In this document: positions 5,608 through 11,644 of the stretch, piece after piece
Layout: the number at the start of each line of letters is the position of its first letter
Position numbering within the stretch: the stretch's first letter is position 1
Assembly (NCBI GenBank): GCA_002309305.1
Contig: DBWR01000040.1
Location: 1 to 11,644 of the forward strand
Reading direction: 5' to 3'
DNA: 11,644 nt
DNA from: Treponema sp. UBA1233
GTDB lineage: Bacteria > Spirochaetota > Spirochaetia > Treponematales > Treponemataceae
The notes under the pieces: model-generated
Databases searched by the model: none
Told to the model about the DNA's origin: nothing
What the model saw: the letters and a program-made list of their open reading frames with translations, nothing else
Made by a program: the position numbers and the translations under genes

Positions 5608-6528
5608 CTAACGGTCAAGGTCTTCCAGGTTGTATGGTGTCTCCTGATATACATAATAGTTGAGCCAGTTTGAATAGAACAGGTGGGCGGTGCTCCTCCA
5701 CCTTGATAAAACAGGTTTTGTCATGTCGTCATCGGTAAAATAATTCTTTGGCGGTGCAATTTCTATTCCCTTGTCCAAATCCCTCTGGTACTCGTTGGCA
5801 AGTGTGTCGGAGTCGTATTCAAGGTGGCCTGTCATAAAGATTGAACGGTTGTCATTTGATTTTGCGATTGTAAGTCCTGTTTCAGCATTGCTTGCAAGAA
5901 GCGTGAGTTTTGGATTTGCAAGGACGTCTTCCACATTAATCTTTGTGTAACGTGAAGTGGGGACCGGGAAAATGTCGTCAAATCCGCGTAAAAGTGGGTC
6001 GGTGGGGACAAGGGCCTTGCTGTAATAAATGCCGGAGAATTTCTTGTCCACTATTCTCTTAGGAATGCCATATAGGTGATAGAGTCCTGCCATGGCACCC
6101 CAGCAGATGTACAGGGTTGAATAGACATGCTTTTTTGCATAGTCCATGATGCGGCAAAGTTCTTCCCAATAGTCAACCTGCTCAAATTCAAGCTGTTCGA
6201 CTGGTGCGCCTGTAATTATCATGCCGTCGAATTTCTTTGTAAAGACGTCTTCGGAACTAATGTAAAAGCGTTCAAGATGGTCCTGGCCGGTGTGTTTGGA
6301 AATATGGCTTGACATCTGCACAAGGTGAATGTTGATTTGAAGCGGTGTGTTACCCAAAAGACGGAGCAATTGAATTTCTGTTGCAATCTTTGTGGGCATG
6401 AGGTTTACAATGGCAATTTCCAGAGGACGGATTTCCTGGGAAAGGGCGCGACCCTGAGTCATAACGAAAATGTTTTCTTTTTCAAGAACGGAAAAAGCCG
6501 GTAAATCCGCATCAATCTTTATAGGCAC
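5608..6528 (-). CDS. metA: Homoserine O-acetyltransferase (MetA family, acetyl-CoA type)
   Basis: This 306-residue protein is full length for MetA and collinear with it from end to end. It acylates homoserine in the first committed step of methionine synthesis. The catalytic triad is in place: Cys142 (ICWGAMAG), His235 and Glu237 (TGHLEYD), with Arg249 nearby. Residue 111 is Glu (APVEQLEF). In characterised MetA enzymes Glu at this site goes with acetyl-CoA and Gly with succinyl-CoA, so the acetyl form is predicted. The start is GTG at 6526-6528, supported by GAGG 6 nt upstream on the minus strand; no ATG fits. It is transcribed from a minus-strand extended -10 at 6580-6588, divergent from the hydrolase operon. 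No SAM-responsive leader is visible in the roughly 45-nt untranslated region. Confidence 0.93.
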   Translation of the reverse strand: MPIKIDADLPAFSVLEKENIFVMTQGRALSQEIRPLEIAIVNLMPTKIATEIQLLRLLGNTPLQINIHLVQMSSHISKHTGQDHLERFYISSEDVFTKKFDGMIITGAPVEQLEFEQVDYWEELCRIMDYAKKHVYSTLYICWGAMAGLYHLYGIPKRIVDKKFSGIYYSKALVPTDPLLRGFDDIFPVPTSRYTKINVEDVLANPKLTLLASNAETGLTIAKSNDNRSIFMTGHLEYDSDTLANEYQRDLDKGIEIAPPKNYFTDDDMTKPVLSRWRSTAHLFYSNWLNYYVYQETPYNLEDLDR

Positions 6529-6579
6529 TCTGCACCTCGATATTGCGACAACTGAATGTTTGTCTAAAATATTGCCGTT

Positions 6580-6588
6580 ATTGTAGCA
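6580..6588 (-). promoter_or_regulatory. Extended -10 promoter of metA
   Basis: Read on the minus strand, TGC (6588-6586) is followed by TACAAT (6585-6580), an extended -10 with one mismatch to consensus. Transcription would start near 6573, about 45 nt before the GTG start of metA. No clear -35 is present at the usual distance, where the opposing + strand promoter lies instead. Confidence 0.5.
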
Positions 6589-6603
6589 TAAAATTGAATT
6601 ATT

Positions 6604-6612
6604 TGCTATACT
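6604..6612 (+). promoter_or_regulatory. Extended -10 promoter of the hydrolase-U32-rel operon
   Basis: TGC (6604-6606)... read in detail, TG at 6604-6605, C at 6606, then TATACT at 6607-6612, identical to the element at 154-162. Transcription would start near 6619, giving a leader of about 29 nt before ATG 6648. Only about 15 nt separate it from the metA -10 on the other strand, so the two polymerases would compete for the same DNA. Confidence 0.55.
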
Positions 6613-6647
6613 ATAGGCACAGTAAAAATAGCGTAGAGGGGAATGCT

Positions 6648-7658
6648 ATGAAATCTGACCGCAAGGCCGCAATCAAAAAATTAAAAAACCTTGTTCTTAC
6701 TCCAAAAATGGATCCGGATGAATATTGCCGTGGTCTGGAGGAAACTTTTTCTTCTGTTTTCCTTCCAAACAATGTTGAATATTCGGAGAGGAACATAAAC
6801 GGCGTAAAATGTGATGTTGTCTCGCCGGTTGTTTATTCTTCAAGGCGAATCATCATTTATATCCATGGTGGCTCATTCATCGGAGGTTCGTCAGCAAGTT
6901 ACCGCAATTTCTGTGCATCGCTTGCCAACGCATCTTCGTGCAGGATAGTCATACCCGATTTCAGAAAGGCACCGACACATGCTTTCCCTGCATCCATAGA
7001 TGATCTGGTTGCAGTGTTCAGGGCGATTTATGAAGAAGAAACCGTGGCACGTTCCCTGGAAATATCTGCATCTCGGCTTTCTCCGGAAGATTCTCACGCA
7101 CAGATAATAGTGGCGGCGGACGGTAGCGGTGCAAGCATGGCAATGGCTGTGGTGCTCAAGATAAACAAAAAATACCGAAACAACATTCAGACACTGCTTT
7201 TGTTTTCTCCCTGGCTTGATTTGACTTCTTCCAATCCTTTGATAGCCGGTAAAAAAGTGAGCGATGAAATTCTTAGCGGAGCATCCCTGCATCGTGCCGT
7301 GGACATGTATACTTACGCAAACAACATTCAGAATCCCTTTGTCTCCTGTCTTCAGGCACCCAACGAAGATTTTGAACAGTTCCCGCCGGTCTACATTCAG
7401 ATGGGAGAAAAAGAAATCCTCGTGCAGCAGGCAAAACAGCTAAAGGAAAAACTCAAGGCTGTTAATGTTGAATGCATTCTTGACATATGGCCCAACATGA
7501 TGTTCATGTTCCAGATGGCGGATGAATTCCTTCCTGAATCACATCTTGCAATAGAAAAGGCCGGTAAATTCATCATGCAGAGGGAAGCGGAAACACAAGC
7601 CGAAAGGGAAGAAAGGGAACGCATACTCAGGAAAAACAACATCGCTTCGGGAGAGTAA
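6648..7658 (+). CDS. HSL-type alpha/beta hydrolase with substituted catalytic residues (probable pseudoenzyme)
   Basis: This is a 336-residue protein. The start chosen is ATG 6648 (AGAGGGG at 6635-6641, 6-nt spacer); the frame is open further upstream, but that stretch contains the promoter. The fold signatures of the hormone-sensitive-lipase esterase family are clear: oxyanion loop YIHGGSFIGG (71-80), DFRKAPTHAFPA (104-115), SPWLDLT (187-193) and WPNMMFMFQMADEFLPES (281-298). The nucleophile motif, normally G-D-S-A-G, reads A-D-G-S-G here (157-161), so the Ser position is Gly159. The usual His of the 'WPGMxHVFQ' box is Phe286. The acid position (Glu256 in GEKEIL) remains. Two of three triad residues therefore appear lost. 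The C-terminal 25 residues are a charged helix. It heads an operon with the U32 and rel genes, 1 nt apart from the former. Confidence 0.85.
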   Translation: MKSDRKAAIKKLKNLVLTPKMDPDEYCRGLEETFSSVFLPNNVEYSERNINGVKCDVVSPVVYSSRRIIIYIHGGSFIGGSSASYRNFCASLANASSCRIVIPDFRKAPTHAFPASIDDLVAVFRAIYEEETVARSLEISASRLSPEDSHAQIIVAADGSGASMAMAVVLKINKKYRNNIQTLLLFSPWLDLTSSNPLIAGKKVSDEILSGASLHRAVDMYTYANNIQNPFVSCLQAPNEDFEQFPPVYIQMGEKEILVQQAKQLKEKLKAVNVECILDIWPNMMFMFQMADEFLPESHLAIEKAGKFIMQREAETQAEREERERILRKNNIASGE

Positions 7659-7659
7659 A

Positions 7660-9075
7660 ATGGAACTGCTTTCGCCCGCCGGAAATGTGGACAAACTCAA
7701 ATACTGCTACACTTATGGTGCAGATGCAGCATACATTGGGTTGAAGAATTTTTCGCTCAGGGTAAAGGCAGACAATTTTTATGAGGACGAATACAAAAAG
7801 GTAAGGGAGCTAAAAGCCGCCTTTCCCGGAAAAAGACTCCACTGTGCATTGAACATTGCATTCCACAATTCAGAGATAGACCGCCTGTTGAACGACATCC
7901 CCTATTTCAAAGAATACCCGATAGACGCATTCATCGTGCAGGATTTGGGAATAGTGCCAATTTTGCAAAAGGAATTCCCAGATGCTGAACTTCATGTTTC
8001 CACACAGGCCAGCTGCATGAATCGTGAGGCCGTAAAGATGTATCGTTCTCTGGGATTCAGCCGTGTTGTTATGGGACGTGAGGCTTCTCTAAAGGAAATT
8101 GCGGAAATCAAGGATGCAGTTCCCGACATGGAAATTGAATGTTTTGTTCACGGTGCCATGTGCATTGCATACGCGGGCCGTTGCCTGATGAGTGCCTATT
8201 TGAACGGACGTTCTGCCCAGGAAGGCTTTTGTTCTCATACATGCCGTTGGGATTATGACGTGCTTACTTCAAAACAGATTGCCCAGAGCGGGGACCTTGT
8301 GCTGCGTGAAAAAAAACGTCCCGATGAATATTTCCCGGTTTATGAAGGCGATGATTTTACTGCGGTTTTGTCGTCAAAAGATTTGTGCATGATTGACCAC
8401 CTTAGGGAACTTAAGGATGCCGGTGTTGATTCGCTGAAAATCGAAGGCCGCATGAAGAGCGTCTACTATGTCGCCATGTGTACAAGGGCATACCGTAAGG
8501 CTCTGGATGAACTTGAAGGAAAGATTACCCCGGAAGAAGCAAAACCCTTTGTCGATGAACTGTACAACGTAAGCCACAGGGCATTTTCAACAGGCTTTTA
8601 TTTTGACCGTGCGGAAGCAGACGTTACTGTCAGTGGGGAAAGCGTAAGTCCCTGGGATCTTGCAGCAGAGTTAAAGCCACGATTGACAGAACAGGAAGAA
8701 GAAGCCGTATTGTCACGGGGAAGCAGGTTGAAGCAGAGACGAATAGACGAATATAATTCACTTGTTCCACAGGCGCAGAAGGCCTGGGATGAAAGGGTAA
8801 AGAATCAGCCCGACAAGCATTTGCCTGCTGTTGAAAAAAAAGATGGCTGGCATATGTATCCTCTTGTGGCCTTAAACATGTTGAATGAAAAATCAGAACT
8901 CCAAATTGTAAGTCCCGACATCGTAAGCCAGAATCTTCCGCATGAACGCTATCAGCTTGTAAATCCAGATACAGGTGAAGTTTACCGCTGGTGCTGCGAC
9001 GGTCATCCATGCGTGCTTTATACGGACATGGAAATACAGGACGGAAGCTTGATCCGTTCAAGGGGGCAGGAATGA
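7660..9075 (+). CDS. U32 family protein, TrhP-type (tRNA U34 hydroxylation), iron-sulfur
   Basis: This 471-residue protein begins ELLSPAGNVDKLKYCYTYGA, the hallmark start of U32 'peptidases' with their TIM-barrel-like core. The signature region ECFVHGAMCIAYAGRCLMSA (160-179), with GFCSHTCRWD (189-198), supplies Cys168, Cys175, Cys191 and Cys195, the set expected to hold an iron-sulfur cluster. SLKIEGRMKSVYYVA (258-272) is also conserved. In E. coli and Bacillus, TrhP-type members make 5-hydroxyuridine at tRNA position 34, and classical protease activity is doubtful for most of the family. The family assignment is firm, while the TrhP subtype is inferred from length and order. The start is 1 nt after the previous stop with GGGAGAG just upstream. 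The stop overlaps the rel start as ATGA. Confidence 0.88.
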   Translation: MELLSPAGNVDKLKYCYTYGADAAYIGLKNFSLRVKADNFYEDEYKKVRELKAAFPGKRLHCALNIAFHNSEIDRLLNDIPYFKEYPIDAFIVQDLGIVPILQKEFPDAELHVSTQASCMNREAVKMYRSLGFSRVVMGREASLKEIAEIKDAVPDMEIECFVHGAMCIAYAGRCLMSAYLNGRSAQEGFCSHTCRWDYDVLTSKQIAQSGDLVLREKKRPDEYFPVYEGDDFTAVLSSKDLCMIDHLRELKDAGVDSLKIEGRMKSVYYVAMCTRAYRKALDELEGKITPEEAKPFVDELYNVSHRAFSTGFYFDRAEADVTVSGESVSPWDLAAELKPRLTEQEEEAVLSRGSRLKQRRIDEYNSLVPQAQKAWDERVKNQPDKHLPAVEKKDGWHMYPLVALNMLNEKSELQIVSPDIVSQNLPHERYQLVNPDTGEVYRWCCDGHPCVLYTDMEIQDGSLIRSRGQE

Positions 9076-10895
9076 AGACGGAAACGTTTGAGACGAATAC
9101 CAAAGAACATGATCCTCAGGTTTTGATTGATACATTCTTTACAACATACCCTGACCTCTACAATGAAGATGACGAAAAGAAAATCAGGAGTGCATGGAAT
9201 TTTTTACTTGAACGCACAAGTGATATGAAAAGGTCTTGTGGACTTCCGTATTACCTGCATCCGATGAGGGTGTCGTGCATACTGGCAAAAACAAGGCTTG
9301 GTGCCGATTCAATTTGTTCCGGATTCCTGCACAATATACTGGATGTTGTTCCCGACTGCTATGATGAAATTGAAAAGGAATTCGGTTCCGATGTGGCCAA
9401 ACTTTGCAGCCAGACTTCCAAAATCACAAGCCTTAGGATAAAGAGTAATTCACTGCAGCAGGCCGATGCCATACGCAAGATGCTTTTTGCAATGGTGGAC
9501 GACATCCGCGTAATACTTATAAAGCTGGCAGACAGACTTGACCGCATGAGGAATTTAAAGTCTGTGAGTCCTGATGCACAGCGTGAAGTTGCAAGGGAAG
9601 TAATCGACATATGGGCACCTCTTGCATCCCGCCTTGGTATGAACGATGTCAAGAACGAGCTTGAAGACCTTAGCCTTAAATATTCAAATCCAGCCGCATT
9701 CCAGCAGATTAAATCCATAGTCTCGCTCAAGATAGATGAACGCCAGGAATATCTGGACAGGGCTGTAAAAAAGATTTCTTCCGCAGCATTAAAGCAGAAC
9801 ATCGAGGTAAAGATTTCCAGCCGTGCAAAGCATTTCTATTCGATTTACCAGAAGATGAGGAAGCGCAACAAGGAAGTGGCCGAACTGTTTGACCTTCTTG
9901 CCCTAAGGATCATCTGTTCAACGGAAAATGAATGCTACACGTTAATCGGAATCGTTCATTCATTGTGGAAGCCTATGGAAGGCCGTTTCAAGGATTACAT
10001 CGCAATGCCAAAATCCAACGGATACCAGTCCCTGCATACGACGGTCATCTGCGAGGGTAAGCCGCTTGAGATTCAAATACGCACGCAGAACATGCACAAT
10101 GTTGCAGAACACGGTGTTGCATCCCACTGGCTGTACAAAAAGGGCACAAACCATGACATGGTAAAAGCCCAGGACCTTTCCATTTTCAATCAGCTAAGGG
10201 AACTCCGTGACGAACATTTGAGCGACGAAAACTTTTTCCAGGAACTCAAGGACGAGCTTTTGGGGGATTCGATTTACGTGTTTACTCCCAACGGCGATGT
10301 AAAGCAGCTTCCTGCAGGTGCAAACGCAATCGACTTTGCATATGCGATTCACTCCGGTGTTGGAGAAAAAATCGTGGGGGCAAAGGCAGACGGAAAAATC
10401 ATTCCAATAACGACAGAATTAAAGAACACCCAGATTGTAGAAGTTCTTACAAACCCACAGGCTCATCCGACTCAGGCACAACTCAAGGCTGTAAAAACAG
10501 GCAAGGCAAGACAGAAGATTCATTCATGGCTTGTGGCAAATGACGACACTTTCCTTGACAAGGATGCCATTGCTAAACGTGAGGCGGAAATACAGGCAAA
10601 CAACCTTCATTCAATGCAAGTGATGCAGCATAGGGCGGCGGAAGGAAAGCACAGGAAAAAGAAGGAAGAGGTAAATTACACAGGCCTGATAAAAATAGGT
10701 GACACCACAAACTTTATGGTGACCATTGCAAAATGCTGCAGTCCGGTTCCTGGTGAGCCAATCGTAGGCTACGTTTCCCGCAACAGGGGCATTACAGTTC
10801 ATGCCGCAACATGCACCACATTCCAGCGCATCCCAGACATCAAGAACAGGTCGGTAGAAGTTTCCTGGGATAGAAGCGAAGAAAAGAAAAAATAA
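9072..10895 (+). CDS. rel: Long RelA/SpoT homologue: intact synthetase, degenerate hydrolase, no ACT domain
   Basis: This 607-residue (p)ppGpp synthetase starts at ATG 9072, overlapping the U32 stop (ATGA), with AGGGGG (9061-9066) as ribosome site. The longer open frame from 8991 lacks such a site. Domains in order: an HD region (about 50-200), synthetase (about 245-355), TGS (about 400-463), a helical region, then a cysteine (zinc-finger/CC) domain with AKCCSPVPGEPIVGY (553-567). The synthetase core is intact: GRFKDYIAMPKSNGYQSLHT (304-323) and EIQIRTQNMH (333-342). The HD site is not: H87-N88 replaces HD, ILDVV replaces VVEDT, and ADRLDRM replaces ADRLHNM, so ppGpp hydrolysis is probably lost. 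The protein ends at VSWDRSEEKKK, where related proteins continue into an ACT/RRM domain. REP-like repeats begin 3 nt after the stop. Confidence 0.9.
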   Translation: MKTETFETNTKEHDPQVLIDTFFTTYPDLYNEDDEKKIRSAWNFLLERTSDMKRSCGLPYYLHPMRVSCILAKTRLGADSICSGFLHNILDVVPDCYDEIEKEFGSDVAKLCSQTSKITSLRIKSNSLQQADAIRKMLFAMVDDIRVILIKLADRLDRMRNLKSVSPDAQREVAREVIDIWAPLASRLGMNDVKNELEDLSLKYSNPAAFQQIKSIVSLKIDERQEYLDRAVKKISSAALKQNIEVKISSRAKHFYSIYQKMRKRNKEVAELFDLLALRIICSTENECYTLIGIVHSLWKPMEGRFKDYIAMPKSNGYQSLHTTVICEGKPLEIQIRTQNMHNVAEHGVASHWLYKKGTNHDMVKAQDLSIFNQLRELRDEHLSDENFFQELKDELLGDSIYVFTPNGDVKQLPAGANAIDFAYAIHSGVGEKIVGAKADGKIIPITTELKNTQIVEVLTNPQAHPTQAQLKAVKTGKARQKIHSWLVANDDTFLDKDAIAKREAEIQANNLHSMQVMQHRAAEGKHRKKKEEVNYTGLIKIGDTTNFMVTIAKCCSPVPGEPIVGYVSRNRGITVHAATCTTFQRIPDIKNRSVEVSWDRSEEKKK

Positions 10896-10897
10896 AG

Positions 10898-11092
10898 TGT
10901 CATGCCGGACCTGATCCGGCATCTTGATATGGCATGGGAGAGATTCCGGGTCAAGCCCGGAATGACATGTAAAGTAAGCCGGGATAGATGGAGACGGAGT
11001 GTCATGCCGGACCTGATCCGGCATCTTGATGTGGCATGAGAGAGATTCCGGGTCAAGCCCGGAATGACATGTAAAGCAAGCCCGGAATGACA
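10898..11092 (+). repeat. REP-like bimeric palindrome array, left block
   Basis: There are two 70-nt units (10898-10967 and 11000-11069) at a 102-nt period, plus a 16-nt partial copy (11077-11092). Each unit holds two perfect 8-bp hairpins with 5-nt loops. The first pairs ATGCCGGA (10902-10909) with TCCGGCAT (10915-10922); the second pairs ATTCCGGG (10943-10950) with CCCGGAAT (10956-10963). The unit begins TGTCAT and ends ATGACA. The second hairpin, read in reverse, is a diverged copy of the first, so the unit is a head-to-head dimer, like bacterial BIMEs. The block starts 3 nt after the rel stop and may also end or stabilise that transcript, though no T-run follows. Confidence 0.9.
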
Positions 11093-11109
11093 AGGGGAAG
11101 GGAGCTGTA

Positions 11110-11415
11110 ATGTCAGAAAAAGGATATGTTTATTTTATGACGAATCAATCAAATAGAGTATTGTATATTGGCGTAACGAGTGATTTAGCTAAAAGGGTGG
11201 CTCAGCATAAAAGGCACGAATATGAAGGATTTACTGCATCATATAACTGTAATAAACTTGTATATTTTGAGGAATGTAACGATATAAAAGCTGCGATAGC
11301 AAGAGAAAAGCAATTGAAAAATTGGAAACGCAAGTGGAAGAATGATCTGGTAAATGAATTCAACAAGGATTGGAAAGATTTGTCTGAAGGAGATTCCGGG
11401 TCAAGCCCGGAATGA
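11110..11415 (+). CDS. GIY-YIG nuclease domain protein (YhbQ/URI-like), embedded in repeats
   Basis: This is a 101-residue single-domain GIY-YIG protein. GYVYFMTNQSNRVLYIGVTS (5-24) supplies the two signature tripeptides (here VYF and YIG). DLAKRVAQHK (25-34) brings the conserved Arg, and AIAREKQLKNWKRKWKNDLV (62-81) the conserved Glu-containing helix. The family cuts DNA in repair, homing or unknown contexts; this short stand-alone type has no settled cellular role. The ribosome site is AGGGAG (11099-11104), with a 5-nt spacer. The last residues GDSGSSPE and the stop TGA (11413-11415) are encoded by a REP-like half unit, so the repeat has supplied the 3' end of the gene. REP-like blocks flank it on both sides. 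Codon use is AT-rich compared with rel. Confidence 0.88.
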   Translation: MSEKGYVYFMTNQSNRVLYIGVTSDLAKRVAQHKRHEYEGFTASYNCNKLVYFEECNDIKAAIAREKQLKNWKRKWKNDLVNEFNKDWKDLSEGDSGSSPE

Positions 11416-11570
11416 CATGTAAAGTAAGCCGGGATTGATGGAGACGGAGTGTCATGCCGGACTTGATCCGGCATCTTGATGTGGCATGAGAGAGATTCCG
11501 GGTCAAGCCCGGAATGACAGGAGGAATGTGTCATGCCGGACCTGATCCGGCATCTTGATGTGGCATGACG
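11390..11570 (+). repeat. REP-like bimeric palindrome array, right block
   Basis: A right half unit (11390-11417) overlaps the end of the GIY-YIG gene. After a 32-nt spacer comes a complete 70-nt unit (11450-11519), then a left half unit (from TGTCAT at 11529 to about 11570). The spacer 11418-11449 is nearly identical to the spacer 10968-10999 of the left block, differing at one base (gggattgatgg versus gggatagatgg). The two blocks are therefore recent copies of one array, and the nuclease gene lies between two nearly identical segments. Confidence 0.88.
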
Positions 11571-11575
11571 GTGGA

Positions 11576-11644
11576 TTATTCTTTTTTTCCAATGACATTT
11601 CTGTCCTGGTCTGAAAGGTCCTTTATTATCATGACATTCTTAAA
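11576..11644 (-). CDS. C-terminal end of an unidentified minus-strand gene
   Basis: Read on the minus strand from the window edge, the frame gives FKNVMIIKDLSDQDRNVIGK and then KE before the stop TAA (11578-11576). The sequence looks like ordinary coding: it has a balanced composition and lacks repeat-derived words, and it ends 5 nt from the last REP-like element. This fits a gene convergent with the nuclease. With only 22 residues no family can be named, and chance openness over 69 nt is possible. Confidence 0.45.
   Translation of the reverse strand, partial: FKNVMIIKDLSDQDRNVIGKKE

Noticed and set aside
5592..5619. Terminator hairpin between the convergent rlmM-like and metA genes (CTTGAC/GTCAAG)
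   Set aside because: The stem is only 6 bp with a 16-nt loop and no T-run, and it overlaps both coding ends, so it is too weak to call.
6543..6647. Longer N-terminus for the hydrolase starting at 6543
   Set aside because: The stretch contains the extended -10 promoter (6604-6612), and ATG 6648 has AGAGGGG at ideal distance.
6891..7292. Minus-strand ORF of 133 codons inside the hydrolase gene
   Set aside because: It is a shadow of the hydrolase frame, with cysteine- and histidine-rich random composition and no start signal.
8991..9071. Longer N-terminus for Rel starting at 8991
   Set aside because: The extra 27 codons overlap the conserved U32 coding end, lack a ribosome site, and ATG 9072 has a good site and ATGA coupling.
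10799..11056. Minus-strand ORF of 85 codons across the left repeat block
   Set aside because: Another frame of the same palindromes (RIRSGMT, PGLTRNLS type words), so it is not a gene.
10611..11093. Minus-strand ORF of 160 codons with phrases such as CHSGLDPES and MPDQVRHD
   Set aside because: It is the translation of the REP-like palindromes plus antisense rel. Such phrases are a known artefact of translating these repeats in many genomes, and no ribosome site supports it.
11202..11534. Minus-strand ORF of 110 codons across the right repeat block
   Set aside because: Its first half is repeat translation and its second half is antisense to the clearly real GIY-YIG gene.
10898..11570. CRISPR array
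   Set aside because: The repeats are bimeric palindromes, the spacers between units are near-identical rather than unique, and there are only three full copies with no cas genes.

Overview
The window looks like spirochaete chromosome, most likely a host-associated Treponema. This is inferred from gene content and style: extended -10 promoters, lysine- and isoleucine-rich AT-biased coding, small secreted SH3-like proteins, and a RelA/SpoT enzyme beside a U32 protein. No marker gene proves the genus.

Left part (1 to about 4620): an AT-rich accessory stretch, all on the + strand. It runs: the 3' end of a glyoxalase-fold (VOC) protein; a MazEF-type antitoxin with a MazF toxin gene broken near codon 58; a signal-peptidase-I-like lipoprotein lacking the usual catalytic lysine; a 45-residue orphan ORF; a small secreted protein; a CDP-alcohol phosphatidyltransferase pseudogene that lost its central catalytic segment; a secreted protein with a C-terminal SH3-like domain; and a secreted helical-repeat protein. 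At least two of these eight genes are visibly damaged, so this reads as a region of gene acquisition and decay.

Middle part (about 4620 to 6530): housekeeping genes. An RlmM-like rRNA 2'-O-methyltransferase converges on metA. The MetA protein carries Glu111, the residue associated with acetyl-CoA rather than succinyl-CoA use.

Right part (6600 to 10895): a tight three-gene + strand operon. The first gene encodes an HSL-type alpha/beta hydrolase whose nucleophile and histidine positions are both substituted. The second encodes a U32 protein of the TrhP type (tRNA hydroxylation). The third encodes a long RelA/SpoT homologue with an intact (p)ppGpp synthetase, a degenerate hydrolase site and no C-terminal ACT domain. 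The spacing is 1 nt and then an ATGA overlap, so translation is probably coupled. metA and this operon diverge from two closely spaced extended -10 promoters.

End (10898 to 11644): two blocks of bimeric REP-like palindromes flank a GIY-YIG nuclease gene. The downstream palindrome supplies the last codons and the stop of the nuclease. These repeats also generate several false ORFs. A minus-strand gene enters from the right edge and ends just after the last repeat.
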